Shown: piece by piece, positions 1-9,767 of the stretch
Layout: the number at the start of each line of letters is the position of its first letter
How positions within the stretch are numbered: position 1 is the stretch's first letter
Assembly (NCBI GenBank): GCA_037388825.1
Contig: JARRJV010000017.1
Location: 1 to 34,592 of the forward strand
Reading direction: 5' to 3'
Length of the DNA stretch: 34,592 nucleotides
Source of the DNA: Acidiferrobacteraceae bacterium
GTDB lineage: Bacteria; Pseudomonadota; Gammaproteobacteria; Acidiferrobacterales; JAJDNE01
The notes under the pieces: model-generated
Seen by the model: only the letters and a program-made list of their open reading frames with translations
What the model was told of the DNA's origin: nothing
Databases searched by the model: none
Program-made: the position numbers and the translations under genes

Positions 1-112
1 CACCGAGCCCGTGATCCGGGTTATGGTGGAGGGCGACGACGCCGCCAAGGTGGCGCAACTCAGTCAGCAGCTGGCCGACACGGTCCGCGCCGCCGCCGAC
101 GCAGCAGCCTAG
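1..112 (+). CDS. glmM: GlmM phosphoglucosamine mutase, C-terminal end (partial)
   Basis: This is the last 36 codons of a gene that begins before the window; the frame reads from base 2 to a TAG at 110-112. The peptide starts TEPVIRVMVEGDDAAKV, which matches the end of domain 4 of phosphoglucosamine mutase, where the TEP-RVMVEG loop binds the sugar phosphate. GlmM converts glucosamine-6-phosphate to glucosamine-1-phosphate for peptidoglycan and LPS precursors. The order glmM-tpiA-secG is standard in gammaproteobacteria and supports the call. The alanine-rich last residues are unremarkable. Confidence 0.85.
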   Translation, partial: TEPVIRVMVEGDDAAKVAQLSQQLADTVRAAADAAA

Positions 113-185
113 CCGTCGGCCGGACCGATATCGCCCGGTTCCGCCGCTGTGGGCTTCGCTGGAGTTACCGGATCCCGCCGCTTCA

Positions 186-214
186 TTGCGAAATCCCCCG
201 CCAGTGGGTAACAT
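186..214 (+). promoter_or_regulatory. Possible sigma70-type promoter for tpiA-secG
   Basis: TTGCGA at 186-191 and TAACAT at 209-214 are separated by 17 bp, each matching four of six consensus bases. They lie about 40 bases upstream of the tpiA start, in the only sizeable gap between glmM and tpiA. No other promoter-like pair stands out in 113-253. The call rests on motif spacing only. Confidence 0.35.
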
Positions 215-253
215 GCCGCCCGCTTTTGACAGAAGAATCCCGAGGAGCAAGTC

Positions 254-1006
254 ATGCGTCGGCCACTGGTAGCCGGAAACTGGAAAATGAACGGCGACAA
301 GGCCGGATCCACCGCCCTGTTGGAAGGAATCCTTGCCGGTATGGGTGAGGTGAAGAATGCGGAAGTGGCGGTGTGCCCGCCATTTATTCTGCTGCCGCTG
401 GCCGCGGAGAAGCTCTCCGGGAGCGCCGTCGCTGTCGGCGGCCAGAATCTGAGCGTGCACGATTCGGGTGCCTACACGGGCGAGATCTCCGGGCCGATGT
501 TGATCGATGCCGGTTGTCATTACGTCATCGTGGGACACTCCGAGCGGCGTTCATATTATGGTGAGAACGACGCCCTGGTCGCGGAGAAGTTTTCCGCCGC
601 GCGCCGTCATGGCCTTGTCCCCATCCTCTGTGTCGGGGAGACCCTGGAGGAACGCGAAGCAGGAGACACCGAGGAAGTGGTGGCACGGCAGCTGGACGTG
701 GTGATCGGTATCGACGGGATTGCCGCATTTTCCGATGCCGTGATTGCATACGAGCCGGTCTGGGCCATCGGGACCGGAAAGACGGCCACGCCGGACCAGG
801 CGCAGGATGTCCATCGTTTCATCCGCGAACGCCTGGCCAGTCACGATGCGACGGTGGCGGAGCAGTGCCGGATTCTGTACGGCGGAAGCATGAAGCCCGA
901 CAATGCCGTCGAACTCATCGCACAGCCCGATATCGACGGCGGCTTGATCGGTGGTGCATCACTCAAGGCAGCAGACTTTCTCGCGATCTGCACTGCCGCC
1001 AACTGA
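254..1006 (+). CDS. tpiA: Triosephosphate isomerase
   Basis: TpiA interconverts dihydroxyacetone phosphate and glyceraldehyde-3-phosphate in glycolysis and gluconeogenesis, in the cytoplasm. The 250-residue length is typical for the TIM-barrel family. Catalytic residues are visible: Lys11 in GNWKMN, the electrophile His95 in VGHSERR, and the base Glu167 in AYEPVWAIGTGKTAT, whose tail forms the mobile phosphate-gripping loop. The C-terminal phosphate-binding stretches LYGGSMKPDN and GGLIGGASL are also present. The start is supported by GAGGAG at 242-247, six bases before the ATG. It lies just upstream of secG, probably co-transcribed. Confidence 0.97.
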   Translation: MRRPLVAGNWKMNGDKAGSTALLEGILAGMGEVKNAEVAVCPPFILLPLAAEKLSGSAVAVGGQNLSVHDSGAYTGEISGPMLIDAGCHYVIVGHSERRSYYGENDALVAEKFSAARRHGLVPILCVGETLEEREAGDTEEVVARQLDVVIGIDGIAAFSDAVIAYEPVWAIGTGKTATPDQAQDVHRFIRERLASHDATVAEQCRILYGGSMKPDNAVELIAQPDIDGGLIGGASLKAADFLAICTAAN

Positions 1007-1023
1007 GTTTCGGAACCGGAACC

Positions 1024-1407
1024 ATGAGAGACATACTTGTTGCCGTACTGATTATCGATTCTCTGGCCCTGATTGGCATGGTGCTGTTGCAACATGGCAA
1101 AGGGGCCGATGCCGGCGCGACCTTTGGTGGCGGTGGCGGTGGTTCCGATACCCTGTTCGGTGCACGCGGATCGGCAACCTTCTTGTCACGTCTGACGGCG
1201 GCCCTGGCGATCATATTCTTCGCCACCACCATGGCGCTGGCGTTCTATTCAGCGCAACGCACGAGCCCCAAAGGTCTCACCGGTTCCGTTACCTCTGCGC
1301 CTGCGTTGGAAAAGGCAAAAAAGGAACCGGTCAAGAAGACGGAAGAGAAACCGGCAGCAACGCCGGCCAAGAAGAAGGAACCCTCGGTACCTGAAGTACC
1401 CAAGTAA
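1024..1407 (+). CDS. secG: SecG, preprotein translocase subunit
   Basis: SecG is the small auxiliary subunit of the SecYEG protein-conducting channel in the inner membrane. The 127-residue product shows two hydrophobic helices (about 4-22 and 56-77) separated by the conserved glycine-rich loop GATFGGGGGGSDTLFGARGS. The C-terminal third is a K/E/P-rich hydrophilic tail, common in gammaproteobacterial SecG. The frame is open further upstream into tpiA, but the ATG at 1024, 17 bases after the tpiA stop, gives the family N-terminus. A tRNA-Leu gene follows directly, the usual arrangement. Confidence 0.93.
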   Translation: MRDILVAVLIIDSLALIGMVLLQHGKGADAGATFGGGGGGSDTLFGARGSATFLSRLTAALAIIFFATTMALAFYSAQRTSPKGLTGSVTSAPALEKAKKEPVKKTEEKPAATPAKKKEPSVPEVPK

Positions 1408-1436
1408 GCGACCGCCCGGGTCGGTTATTGCATATC

Positions 1437-1521
1437 GCCGAAGTGGTGGAACTGGTAGACACGCTGTCTTGAGGGGGCAGTGGCGCGAGCCGTGCGGGTT
1501 CGAATCCCGCCTTCGGCACCA
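1437..1521 (+). tRNA. tRNA-Leu (anticodon GAG)
   Basis: The 85-nt sequence folds as a class II tRNA: acceptor stem GCCGAAG/CTTCGGC, a D arm with TGGTAGAC, anticodon loop CTTGAGG with GAG at 1471-1473, a long variable arm, and a T loop GTTCGAATC. The 3' CCA is encoded. It reads CUC/CUU leucine codons. Its position right after secG matches the conserved secG-tRNA-Leu arrangement, and no separate promoter is seen, so it is probably read from the tpiA/secG transcript. Confidence 0.97.
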
Positions 1522-1634
1522 TATTCAACAAAATAAAAAGCCTGATATGCGCGGTACTACTCCAGGTACTGCGAATTATTCTTGCCCATTCCGGTCAAAC
1601 ATAGTGATGCACAATAGGCAGAATTTATGCCTGC

Positions 1635-1662
1635 AAAAAGACGAGTACACACTCGGTTTTTT
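1635..1662 (+). terminator. Probable rho-independent terminator after tRNA-Leu
   Basis: A short stem CGAGT (1642-1646)/ACTCG (1651-1655) with an ACAC loop is followed by GTTTTTT and preceded by AAAAA, so A/T pairing can extend the stem. A second small stem, AGGCA (1616-1620)/TGCCT (1628-1632), lies just upstream. It lies between the tRNA and the nuo promoter, where the tpiA-secG-tRNA transcript would be expected to end. Confidence 0.6.
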
Positions 1663-1686
1663 ATGGAGGCACAAATATACGTCGTC

Positions 1687-1716
1687 TTGACTTTTCGCTT
1701 GGCGAGCGCCTAGACT
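1687..1716 (+). promoter_or_regulatory. Sigma70-type promoter of the nuo operon
   Basis: TTGACT at 1687-1692 (five of six) and TAGACT at 1711-1716 (four of six) are separated by 18 bp. They stand between the terminator and nuoA, giving a leader of about 80 bases. A TATAAA at 1726-1731 lacks a -35 partner and is the weaker alternative. No regulator site is recognised. Confidence 0.7.
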
Positions 1717-1805
1717 GCCCGACCCTATAAATACAAGTTATGGCGGGCGGCAACAGAAAACAACAAAGCCCGGCGCCACGCCACAGTATTGGAGCACAGA
1801 CGGAG

Positions 1806-2162
1806 ATGCTTGAAGGCTACGTGCCAGTTCTGATTTTCGTTGTCATCAGCCTGCTGCTCGGTCTGGTTCTGCTGAGTCTTGGTCGTCTGTTTGGCGGCAA
1901 CAATCCCAACGAAGACAAGCTGTCGCCCTACGAATGCGGGTTTGAGGCATTTGAGGACGCACGCATGAAATTTGACGTGCGCTACTACCTCGTCGCCATC
2001 CTGTTCATCATCTTCGATCTGGAGATCGCTTTTCTGTTTCCCTGGGCGGTGGCCTTGCGCGAGATCGGTCTCGTGGGGTTCGTCGCCATGATGATCTTCC
2101 TGGGTGTGCTCGTGGTGGGCTTCATTTATGAATGGAAGAAGGGGGCGCTGGAATGGGACTAG
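1806..2162 (+). CDS. nuoA: NADH-quinone oxidoreductase subunit A
   Basis: NuoA is a small membrane subunit of complex I, next to the quinone channel. The 118-residue product has three transmembrane helices (about 7-29, 62-80, 88-108). The conserved first loop PYECGFE holds Cys44, and [11 protein letters not shown] in the second helix carries the conserved acidic residues. The frame is open from 1740, but the ATG at 1806 gives the family N-terminus [14 protein letters not shown] at 1791-1794 is the likeliest ribosome site. It is first of fourteen genes and overlaps nuoB by 10 bases, suggesting coupled translation. Confidence 0.95.
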   Translation: MLEGYVPVLIFVVISLLLGLVLLSLGRLFGGNNPNEDKLSPYECGFEAFEDARMKFDVRYYLVAILFIIFDLEIAFLFPWAVALREIGLVGFVAMMIFLGVLVVGFIYEWKKGALEWD

Positions 2163-2629
2163 ATCAGGCCTCCCAGCGCGGGTGGATGACCACCACGCTG
2201 GACAGTGTCATCAACTGGACCCGGACCGGGTCGCTCTGGCCCATGACCTTCGGGCTGGCCTGCTGCGCCGTGGAAATGATGCAGGCCGGGGCCTCGCGCT
2301 ACGACATGGACCGTTTCGGCGTCATGTTTCGCCCGAGTCCACGGCAGTCTGACGTGATGATTGTTGCCGGTACCCTGGTCAACAAGATGGCGCCGGCGCT
2401 ACGCAAGGTTTACGACCAGATGGCCGAGCCCCGGTGGGTAATCTCCATGGGGTCCTGTGCCAATGGCGGCGGGTACTATCACTACTCCTATTCCGTGGTC
2501 CGCGGATGTGATCGCATCGTCCCGGTCGACGTGTATGTTCCCGGTTGCCCACCCACGGCGGAGGCCCTCCTGTACGGGGTGCTTCAGCTCAAGAACAAGA
2601 TTCGCCGTACCAATACGATCGCCAGGTGA
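2153..2629 (+). CDS. nuoB: NADH-quinone oxidoreductase subunit B
   Basis: NuoB carries the terminal cluster N2, which passes electrons to quinone at the junction of the peripheral and membrane arms. The N2 ligands are seen: the adjacent pair Cys37-Cys38 in [10 protein letters not shown], Cys102 in GSCANGGG and Cys132 in [10 protein letters not shown]. The chosen ATG at 2153 gives a 158-residue protein of normal length; an ATG at 2132 would add seven residues with no family match. It overlaps the end of nuoA, and nuoC follows after seven bases. Confidence 0.96.
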   Translation: MGLDQASQRGWMTTTLDSVINWTRTGSLWPMTFGLACCAVEMMQAGASRYDMDRFGVMFRPSPRQSDVMIVAGTLVNKMAPALRKVYDQMAEPRWVISMGSCANGGGYYHYSYSVVRGCDRIVPVDVYVPGCPPTAEALLYGVLQLKNKIRRTNTIAR

Positions 2630-2636
2630 GCCGACC

Positions 2637-3254
2637 ATGAGTATTACGGAGACCCTGCGCAGCGTGGGCGCGCGTGTGCATGAAAACTTTGGCGAAGACG
2701 TTCGCGCGATCGAGGACGACCTCGGTCAGCTCACCCTTGAAGTAGAGCGCCCGCGCTACCGCGAACTGTGCGGTTTTCTTCGCGATGATCCCCAGTGTGG
2801 CTTTGCCCAGTTGATGGACCTTTGCGGCATCGATTTCCTTGGCTACCGCGCCGAGGCCGCTGGCGAAAAGCGTTCCGGACCGCGCTTCGCGGTAGTGCTG
2901 CACCTGCTGTCCATCACCCGGAACCACCGCGTTCGCGTACGTACTTTTCTCGACGAAGAGACAGTCATGACGGACTCCGTGACCGACGTATGGAATTCCG
3001 CGAGCTGGTACGAGCGTGAGGCCTTCGATCTCTACGGCATCATATTTGACGGGCATCCCGATCTGAGGCGCATTCTCACCGATTATGGTTTTGTCGGTCA
3101 CCCGTTCCGCAAGGATTTTCCGCTCAGCGGCAATGTGGAAATGCGCTACGACCAGCGTCAACGTCGTGTGATCTACCAACCGGTCACCATAGAGCCGCGG
3201 CAACTTGTACCGCGGGTCATACGCGAGGAGGGCTACGGTGGCCGAGATTCGTAA
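2637..3254 (+). CDS. nuoC: NADH-quinone oxidoreductase subunit C
   Basis: NuoC is a 205-residue peripheral-arm subunit (30 kDa family) packed against NuoD and NuoB; it binds no cofactor. The signature [20 protein letters not shown] spans about residues 124-143, followed by LTDYGF and [17 protein letters not shown] at 2624-2630, overlapping the nuoB stop, is the ribosome site for the ATG at 2637. Here nuoC and nuoD are separate genes, unlike the fused nuoCD of Escherichia coli. The 3' end overlaps the nuoD start by 17 bases. Confidence 0.95.
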   Translation: MSITETLRSVGARVHENFGEDVRAIEDDLGQLTLEVERPRYRELCGFLRDDPQCGFAQLMDLCGIDFLGYRAEAAGEKRSGPRFAVVLHLLSITRNHRVRVRTFLDEETVMTDSVTDVWNSASWYEREAFDLYGIIFDGHPDLRRILTDYGFVGHPFRKDFPLSGNVEMRYDQRQRRVIYQPVTIEPRQLVPRVIREEGYGGRDS

Positions 3255-4491
3255 CTACACGATGAACTTTGGTCCCCAGCATCCCGCGGCCCACGGCGTG
3301 TTGCGACTGGTGCTGGAACTTGACGGTGAAGTAATCGATCGTGCGGATCCGCACATTGGTCTGCTGCATCGCGCCACGGAAAAGCTCGCAGAGAACAAGC
3401 CGTTCAACCAGAGTATCGGTTACATGGACCGGCTCGATTACGTGTCCATGATGTGCAACGAGCATGCGTATGTAATGGCAGTCGAGAAGCTGCTGGGCAT
3501 CGAAGTGCCGGTGCGCGCGCAATACATCCGCGTCATGTTCGACGAGATCACCCGCATCCTGAACCACCTCATGTGGCTGGGTACCCACGGGCTGGATATC
3601 GGCGCCATGACGATGTTCCTGTACTGCTTCCGCGAGCGCGAGGACCTGATGGATACCTACGAGGTGGTATCGGGCTCGCGCATGCATGCGACCTACTACC
3701 GCGTGGGCGGGGTCTACCGGGACCTGCCGGATACCATGCCGCAGTACGAAGCGTCGAAGTGGCACAGCCGCAAGGACGTGGAGCGGATGAACCACAATCG
3801 CCAGGGCTCCCTGCTGGACTTCATCTGGGATTTCACCGAGCGTTTCCCCAAACACGTCGACGAGTATGAAACCCTGCTGACGGACAACCGCATCTGGAAG
3901 CAGCGCACAGTGGGGATCGGCGTGGTTTCGCCGGAACGGGCACTCCAGCTGGGGTTCAGCGGCGCCATGTTGCGCGGTTCCGGCATTGAGTGGGATCTGC
4001 GCAAGAAGCAACCCTATGCCGCCTATGACCGCATGGACTTCGACATCCCGGTTGGCGTCAATGGCGACTGCTACGATCGCTACCTGGTGCGTGTGGAGGA
4101 GATGCGTCAATCCAACCGCATCATTCGCCAGTGCGTGGACTGGCTGCGCAAGAATCCCGGCCCCGTGATCGTCGACGATCACAAGATCGTACCCCCGGAT
4201 CGCGAGACCATGAAATACGACATGGAATCCCTGATCCACCACTTCAAGCTCTATTCCGAGGGCTACTGTGTACCGGAAGGCGAGGTGTACGCGGCGGTGG
4301 AGCATCCCAAGGGGGAATTCGGTATTTATCTCGTCAGCGACGGCGCCAACAAGCCGTTCCGTCTCAAGATCCGCGCGCCCGGTTTCGCTCATCTGTCCGC
4401 CCTGGACGAAATGTCACGGGGGCACATGATTCCCGACGTTGTGGCCATTATCGGCACCTCGGACATCGTATTCGGGGAGATCGATCGCTGA
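3238..4491 (+). CDS. nuoD: NADH-quinone oxidoreductase subunit D (GTG start)
   Basis: NuoD (49 kDa family) forms much of the quinone-binding cavity. The N-terminal [10 protein letters not shown], with His15 and His19 at the quinone headgroup site, and YMDRLDYVS near residue 68 are present. The usual 417-residue length is obtained only with a GTG start at 3238. That start has an excellent GAGGAGG at 3225-3231, six bases upstream; an ATG at 3205 would add eleven unlike residues. It overlaps nuoC by 17 bases, and its TGA shares one base with the nuoE ATG. The fold is shared with the large subunit of NiFe hydrogenases, but the nickel-binding cysteines are absent. Confidence 0.96.
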   Translation: MAEIRNYTMNFGPQHPAAHGVLRLVLELDGEVIDRADPHIGLLHRATEKLAENKPFNQSIGYMDRLDYVSMMCNEHAYVMAVEKLLGIEVPVRAQYIRVMFDEITRILNHLMWLGTHGLDIGAMTMFLYCFREREDLMDTYEVVSGSRMHATYYRVGGVYRDLPDTMPQYEASKWHSRKDVERMNHNRQGSLLDFIWDFTERFPKHVDEYETLLTDNRIWKQRTVGIGVVSPERALQLGFSGAMLRGSGIEWDLRKKQPYAAYDRMDFDIPVGVNGDCYDRYLVRVEEMRQSNRIIRQCVDWLRKNPGPVIVDDHKIVPPDRETMKYDMESLIHHFKLYSEGYCVPEGEVYAAVEHPKGEFGIYLVSDGANKPFRLKIRAPGFAHLSALDEMSRGHMIPDVVAIIGTSDIVFGEIDR

Positions 4492-4997
4492 TGACTGCCC
4501 CCGCAGACAAGACGACGATCGATTTGCTGTCCATCAACGCGAAACAGGAAATCGACAGGTGGATCGCCAAGTATCCCGCGGACGAGAAGCAGGCCGCGGT
4601 GATGGCGGCCCTGCGCATTGCCCAGGACATGCATGGCGGTTGGCTGACGAATGAATTGATCGAGGCGGTGGCCAACTACCTGGAAATGCCGACCATAGCG
4701 GTGGCGGAGGTTGCCACATTTTATTCGATGTACGAGCTCAAGCCCGTCGGTCGCCACAAGATCTGCGTATGCACCAACATTTCGTGCATGTTGTGCGGTT
4801 CCGATGGCATCGTCGATCACCTGAAGCAGAAACTCGGCATCGGGTTTGGCGAAACCACCTCCGACGGCCGCTTCACCCTGAAGGAAGTGGAGTGCCTGGG
4901 CGCCTGTGTCGGTGCACCCATGATGCAGATCGGCAATACCTACTATGAGAACCTGACGCCGGAATCGGTGGACAAGATTTTGTCGGAGCTCGACTAG
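4491..4997 (+). CDS. nuoE: NADH-quinone oxidoreductase subunit E
   Basis: NuoE (24 kDa, thioredoxin-like fold) carries the [2Fe-2S] cluster N1a and sits beside NuoF in the NADH dehydrogenase module. Of 168 residues, the cluster ligands are Cys94 and Cys99 in CTNISC and Cys135 and Cys139 in CLGAC. The N-terminal helical part includes the conserved [11 protein letters not shown]. It starts at an ATG overlapping the nuoD stop by one base, with GGGGAG at 4474-4479 upstream. Two bases separate its stop from nuoF. Confidence 0.96.
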   Translation: MTAPADKTTIDLLSINAKQEIDRWIAKYPADEKQAAVMAALRIAQDMHGGWLTNELIEAVANYLEMPTIAVAEVATFYSMYELKPVGRHKICVCTNISCMLCGSDGIVDHLKQKLGIGFGETTSDGRFTLKEVECLGACVGAPMMQIGNTYYENLTPESVDKILSELD

Positions 4998-4999
4998 CC

Positions 5000-6271
5000 A
5001 TGGCCAACGAGATCTGTTTCCGCAACCTGGACCAGGAGCAGCCGTGGACGCTGGCGAGCTACGAGGCGTCCGGTGGATACAAGGTATGGCGCAAGATCCT
5101 GGCGGAGAAGACACCGCCGGAAGAAGTGATCGAGGAGCTCAAGACCTCGGCCCTGCGTGGTCGTGGCGGTGCCGGTTTTCCGACCGGCCTGAAGTGGAGT
5201 TTCATGCCGCGCAGTGCACCCGGGCAGAAATACATCGTCTGTAACTCGGACGAGGGCGAGCCGGGGACCTGCAAGGACCGCGATGTTCTGCGCTACAACC
5301 CCCACGCCCTGATCGAAGGCATGGCCATCGCCGGGTACTGTATCGGCGCGACCGTGGGCTACAACTACATTCGCGGTGAATTCTGGGAGCCCTACGAGCG
5401 TTTCGAGGGCGCGCTGGAAGAGGCCTATGCCGCCGGGCTGATCGGCAGGAACGTTCAGGGTACCGGGGTCGACTTCGATCTCTACTCCCATCTTGGTGCC
5501 GGCGCCTACATCTGCGGTGAGGAAACCGCATTGCTGGAGTCCATCGAAGGCAAGAAGGGGCAGCCGCGATTCAAGCCGCCGTTCCCGGCCAACGTCGGCC
5601 TGTTCGGTCGACCCACTACCATCAACAATACCGAGACCCTGGCCTCGGTACCGATCATTCTCGCCGAAGGCGGAAAGTGGTTCCTCGATCTTGGCAAGCC
5701 CAACAATGGCGGTTCCAAGCTGTTCTCCGTTTCCGGGCACGTCAACAGGCCCGGGAACTACGAAATCCCCATGGGAACCTCCTTCGCCGAGTTGCTGCAA
5801 ATGGCGGGCGGCGTGCGCAACGGTCACCGGCTCAAGGCCGTGATTCCGGGCGGTTCTTCGGCACCGCCGTTGCCGGCATCCATGATGATGGATCTGACCA
5901 TGGACTACGATGCCATCGCCAAGGCCGGGTCCATGCTCGGTTCAGGCGCGGTGATTGTCATGGATGAGACCACCTGCATGGTTCGCGCCCTGGCCCGCAT
6001 CGCGCACTTTTATTATGAAGAGTCCTGCGGTCAGTGCACCCCGTGCCGGGAAGGCACCGGCTGGATGGCGCGTGTGATTCACCGCATCGAGCATGGCGAA
6101 GGACGGCAGGAGGATCTGGACCTGCTGGACGACGTCGCCGGCAAGATCATGGGACGCACCATCTGTGCCCTGGGGGACGCGGCGGCGATGCCGGTCCAGG
6201 GGTTCATCAAGCATTTCCGCGACGAATTTCAGTATCACATCGATCATCGCCGTTGCATGGTCAGCGCCTGA
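5000..6271 (+). CDS. nuoF: NADH-quinone oxidoreductase subunit F (NADH/FMN site)
   Basis: NuoF (51 kDa) binds NADH, FMN and cluster N3, and is where electrons enter complex I. The glycine-rich nucleotide/flavin loop [13 protein letters not shown] lies at 54-66, with [13 protein letters not shown] at 82-94. The N3 ligands are Cys343, Cys346 and Cys349 in ESCGQCTPC plus Cys389 in [13 protein letters not shown]. The length of 423 residues is normal. The intergenic distance to nuoE is two bases, and the next gene begins 28 bases downstream. Confidence 0.97.
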   Translation: MANEICFRNLDQEQPWTLASYEASGGYKVWRKILAEKTPPEEVIEELKTSALRGRGGAGFPTGLKWSFMPRSAPGQKYIVCNSDEGEPGTCKDRDVLRYNPHALIEGMAIAGYCIGATVGYNYIRGEFWEPYERFEGALEEAYAAGLIGRNVQGTGVDFDLYSHLGAGAYICGEETALLESIEGKKGQPRFKPPFPANVGLFGRPTTINNTETLASVPIILAEGGKWFLDLGKPNNGGSKLFSVSGHVNRPGNYEIPMGTSFAELLQMAGGVRNGHRLKAVIPGGSSAPPLPASMMMDLTMDYDAIAKAGSMLGSGAVIVMDETTCMVRALARIAHFYYEESCGQCTPCREGTGWMARVIHRIEHGEGRQEDLDLLDDVAGKIMGRTICALGDAAAMPVQGFIKHFRDEFQYHIDHRRCMVSA

Positions 6272-6299
6272 GTCGCGCAGGGCGAATCGGAAACAGAAC

Positions 6300-8669
6300 A
6301 TGGTTACCATCGAGATCGACGGAAAACAGATTGAGGCTGAAGAGGGCCAGATGCTGATTCAGGCGGCGGATGCCGCCGGGATCTACATCCCGCGTTTCTG
6401 CTATCACGACAAGCTGTCGGTGGCGGCCAACTGTCGCATGTGTCTGGTTCAGGTGGAAAAGGCGCCCAAGCCCCTGCCGGCCTGCGCCACACCGGTGGCC
6501 GACGGCATGAAGGTCTTTACCCGTTCGCATTACGCGCGCGAGGCCCAGCGCGGCACCATGGAATTCCTCCTGATCAACCATCCCCTGGATTGCCCCATCT
6601 GTGATCAGGGTGGCGAGTGCGATCTGCAGGACCTCGCCGTGGGCTACGGCAAGGACATTTCCCGCTTCCAGGAAGGCAAACGCATCGTCAAGGACAAGGA
6701 CATCGGCCCGCTGATCGAGACCGAAATGACCCGCTGCATCCATTGCACGCGTTGCGTTCGCTTTGGTCAGGAAATTGCCGGGATCATGGAATTGGGCGCA
6801 ACGGGCCGCGGTGAGCATATGCGAATCGGTACCTTCCTCGATTCCAGTGTCGATTCAGAGCTGTCCGGAAACGTCATCGATCTGTGCCCAGTGGGGGCGT
6901 TGACTTCCAAGCCGTTCCGCTACACGGCACGCGCCTGGGAACTGATGGATCATCCTTCCGTCGCCCCCCACGATGCCCTGGGTTCCAATGTCACTGTGCA
7001 GGTGCGCGGCCACGAGGTCATGCGCGTTCTACCCAGGGAGAATGCGCAGATCAATGAATGCTGGTTGTCCGATCGCGATCGCTTCAGCTACCAGGCGCTG
7101 GCGAGCGGGGATCGACTGCTGAACCCGCGCGTCAAGCGCAATGGCCGGTGGGAAGACGTGAGCTGGGAGGAAGCCCTGGACGTTGCCACGACCGGGATGA
7201 AGCGCATTGTCGAACGGCACGGAGCCGAGCGTCTCGGGACACTGGTTTCGCCAACAGCAACCCTGGAGGAGTTCTTCCTGGCGCAGAAGCTGACCCGTGG
7301 TTTCGGCAGTGGCAACGTGGACCACCGTCTGCGGCAGCTGGATTTTTCCGATGATGATATCGCGCCCCTGTTTCCCTGGTTCGGTCAGGCAATCGAGGAC
7401 TTCGAGAACACCGACGCCGCCCTGCTGGTCGGAACCAATCTGCGCAAGGAGCTTCCGCTGCTGGCCCATCGTTTGCGCAAGGCGGCGCGGAAGGGCGCCA
7501 GCGTCGCCGCGATCAACCCCGTTGGCTACGCGTACAACTATCGGTTGCACGAGAATGTCGTGGCCGGTCCCTCCGAACTCGTCAATGTGCTTGCCGGTGT
7601 TGCCCGGGTATTGAAGGATCGCACCGGCAAGGATGTGCCCGCGAGCGCGGGTCCCTGGCTGCAGGAAGCGAAGCCGTCCTCATCTGAAGAACGGATCGCG
7701 GACATGTTGCTCAAGGGCGACTCTTCGGTCGTCCTCCTCGGCCCGCAGGCGGCCAACTCCGCGTGTGCGCCGGCGGCGCGCGCCCTGACCGAACTCGTCG
7801 CCGAGCTTGCCGGGGCACGGCTTGGTCTGTTGCCGGAGGCAAACAGCGTCTCCGCCTGGCTGGCAGGTTGTATTCCTCACCGCGGCGTGGCCGGGGCCGA
7901 TGCCCTGCAGGGGCGCGACGCGCGCCTGATGTTGAGCGATCCGCTGAAGGCCTATCTTCTGTTCGGTATCGAACCGGAACTCGATTGCAGCGACGGCAGT
8001 CGCGCACGTACCGCCATGCAGGCGGCCGATTTCGTGGTCATGGTCACGGCATTCAAACCGGATCAGGCCGGTACCACGGCCGCGGAATACGCCGACGTCA
8101 TGTTGCCCCTGGCGCCGTTCACGGAAACGGAAGGTACGTTTATCAATGGAGAAGGGCGCGTCCAGCCCTTCGCCGCCGCGGTGCGGCCACGGGGAGACGC
8201 GCGACCCGGCTGGAAGATCCTGCGCATGCTCGGCAAGCTTGCCGGACTGAACGGATTCGACTATCTCGCCATCGACGATGTACGCACCGACATGGGGTTC
8301 GGCGACGTCCCCGCGTCCGCACGGCGGCGCGAGTGGCGTATCCCCGAAAGTTCGGCGCCGGTACCCGGCGAATTGCAGCGCCTTCTGGACACGCCGATGT
8401 ACGTTGGTGATCCCGTGTTGCGGCGGGCTGCTGCATTGCAGGCCACGCACGATAATCCGCCACCCGCGGCCCGGATGAACGCGACCGAGGCGGGCAAGGC
8501 CGGTCTCAAGGATGGAGATCCGGTGGTGGTGCGCATGGTGGAAGGCGCGGCCAACCTTGAACTGGTGGTGGATCCACGGGTCCCGGACGGTTGCGTGCTG
8601 GTTCCCTCCGGCTATGCACAGACAGCGACCCTGGGTGCTTCGGGCCCGGTCACGGTGGTGAGGGCCTGA
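6300..8669 (+). CDS. nuoG: NADH-quinone oxidoreductase subunit G
   Basis: NuoG (75 kDa) relays electrons from N3 toward N2. Ligands seen: [2Fe-2S] N1b Cys34, Cys45, Cys48, Cys62; N5 His94, Cys98, Cys101, Cys107; N4 Cys146, Cys149, Cys152, Cys196. The rest (about 215-789) is the molybdopterin-oxidoreductase-like domain, which in complex I binds no molybdenum. The extra N7 motif (CxxCxxGCN) of some bacteria is absent: the equivalent stretch reads APHDALGSN. The start at 6300 gives the family N-terminus MVTIEIDGKQ; the frame is open upstream but inside nuoF. The ribosome site is weak (CGGAAA). Confidence 0.96.
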   Translation: MVTIEIDGKQIEAEEGQMLIQAADAAGIYIPRFCYHDKLSVAANCRMCLVQVEKAPKPLPACATPVADGMKVFTRSHYAREAQRGTMEFLLINHPLDCPICDQGGECDLQDLAVGYGKDISRFQEGKRIVKDKDIGPLIETEMTRCIHCTRCVRFGQEIAGIMELGATGRGEHMRIGTFLDSSVDSELSGNVIDLCPVGALTSKPFRYTARAWELMDHPSVAPHDALGSNVTVQVRGHEVMRVLPRENAQINECWLSDRDRFSYQALASGDRLLNPRVKRNGRWEDVSWEEALDVATTGMKRIVERHGAERLGTLVSPTATLEEFFLAQKLTRGFGSGNVDHRLRQLDFSDDDIAPLFPWFGQAIEDFENTDAALLVGTNLRKELPLLAHRLRKAARKGASVAAINPVGYAYNYRLHENVVAGPSELVNVLAGVARVLKDRTGKDVPASAGPWLQEAKPSSSEERIADMLLKGDSSVVLLGPQAANSACAPAARALTELVAELAGARLGLLPEANSVSAWLAGCIPHRGVAGADALQGRDARLMLSDPLKAYLLFGIEPELDCSDGSRARTAMQAADFVVMVTAFKPDQAGTTAAEYADVMLPLAPFTETEGTFINGEGRVQPFAAAVRPRGDARPGWKILRMLGKLAGLNGFDYLAIDDVRTDMGFGDVPASARRREWRIPESSAPVPGELQRLLDTPMYVGDPVLRRAAALQATHDNPPPAARMNATEAGKAGLKDGDPVVVRMVEGAANLELVVDPRVPDGCVLVPSGYAQTATLGASGPVTVVRA

Positions 8670-8672
8670 TCC

Positions 8673-9746
8673 ATGCACGACTTCCTCGCGCAGATTCCCT
8701 GGTTGCAGACGTTCCCGAGCTGGATTCTGGTCGCGGTCAGCAATGCCCTGCTGGTCGTTGCCATTCTGTTGCCATTGATTCTGTCGGTAGCCTATCTGAC
8801 CTTTGCCGAACGAAAGATCATCGCCTTCATGCAGCTGCGTGTCGGACCCAATCGCGTCGGGCCGCGCGGCTGGCTGCAGCCCATCGCCGACGTGGTCAAG
8901 CTGTTGCTGAAGGAGATTGTGGTTCCCTCCAGCTCCAACCGCTTTCTGTTCCTGTTCGCGCCCATCCTGTCCCTGGCTCCGGCCTTTGTTGCCTGGGCGG
9001 TGATCCCTTTCACCGACAAGCTGGTCCTGGCCAACATCGATGCCAGCCTGCTGTTCATTCTGGCGATGACCTCGCTGGGCATCTATGGCGTGATCCTGGC
9101 CGGCTGGGCCTCCAATTCCAAGTACGCCCTGCTGGGCGCCATGCGTTCCGGCGCACAGATGGTGGCGTACGAGATCGCCATGGGTTTCGCGCTCGTGGGC
9201 GTGCTAATGGCAGCCAACACCCTGAACCTGCGGCAGATCGTGCTGGAGCAGCAGGGTGGTATCCAGTACTGGTATTTCCTGCCCCTGTTTCCGCTGTTTC
9301 TGGTGTATTTCATTTCCGGCGTTGCCGAGACCAATCGCGCACCGTTTGATATCGCCGAGGGCGAATCGGAGATCGTTGCCGGTTTCCATGTGGAGTACTC
9401 GGGCATCGTCTTCGGTCTGTTCTTCCTGGCCGAATACGCCAACATGATCCTGATCTCGGCGCTGGCGGTATTCATGTTCCTGGGCGGCTGGCTGTCTCCG
9501 GTTCCGCCAGCCTATGTGCCGGATGTGCCCGGCGTTCACTGGTTCCTGGGCGACGGCTTCCACTGGTTGTGGCTGAAGACCGCCGGAATCCTGTTTGTGT
9601 TTCTGTGGCTGCGGGCGACGTTCCCCCGCTACCGCTATGACCAGATCATGCGGCTGGGCTGGAAGGTGCTGATTCCCGCTACCATCGTCTGGATTGTGGT
9701 GGTTGGCATCGCCCAGCAGACGCGCTTCGCATACCTGTTCCACTGA
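8673..9746 (+). CDS. nuoH: NADH-quinone oxidoreductase subunit H
   Basis: NuoH (ND1) is the membrane subunit that lines the quinone channel where the peripheral arm meets the membrane arm. The 357-residue product has about eight transmembrane helices. The signature [13 protein letters not shown] is at 58-70, and the acidic loop [20 protein letters not shown], at about 218-237, is the family hallmark linked to coupling. A GTGAGGG just upstream may serve as the ribosome site. nuoG ends three bases before the start. Confidence 0.96.
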   Translation: MHDFLAQIPWLQTFPSWILVAVSNALLVVAILLPLILSVAYLTFAERKIIAFMQLRVGPNRVGPRGWLQPIADVVKLLLKEIVVPSSSNRFLFLFAPILSLAPAFVAWAVIPFTDKLVLANIDASLLFILAMTSLGIYGVILAGWASNSKYALLGAMRSGAQMVAYEIAMGFALVGVLMAANTLNLRQIVLEQQGGIQYWYFLPLFPLFLVYFISGVAETNRAPFDIAEGESEIVAGFHVEYSGIVFGLFFLAEYANMILISALAVFMFLGGWLSPVPPAYVPDVPGVHWFLGDGFHWLWLKTAGILFVFLWLRATFPRYRYDQIMRLGWKVLIPATIVWIVVVGIAQQTRFAYLFH

Positions 9747-9767
9747 TCCGGACGGGGAGGCTGACAT

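Noticed and set aside
1469-1690. A 73-codon frame across tRNA-Leu and the following gap
   Set aside because: It overlaps the tRNA and the terminator, and has no ribosome site or similarity.
1726-1731. TATAAA as -10 box for the nuo operon
   Set aside because: No -35-like sequence at the right distance; the TTGACT/TAGACT pair upstream fits better.
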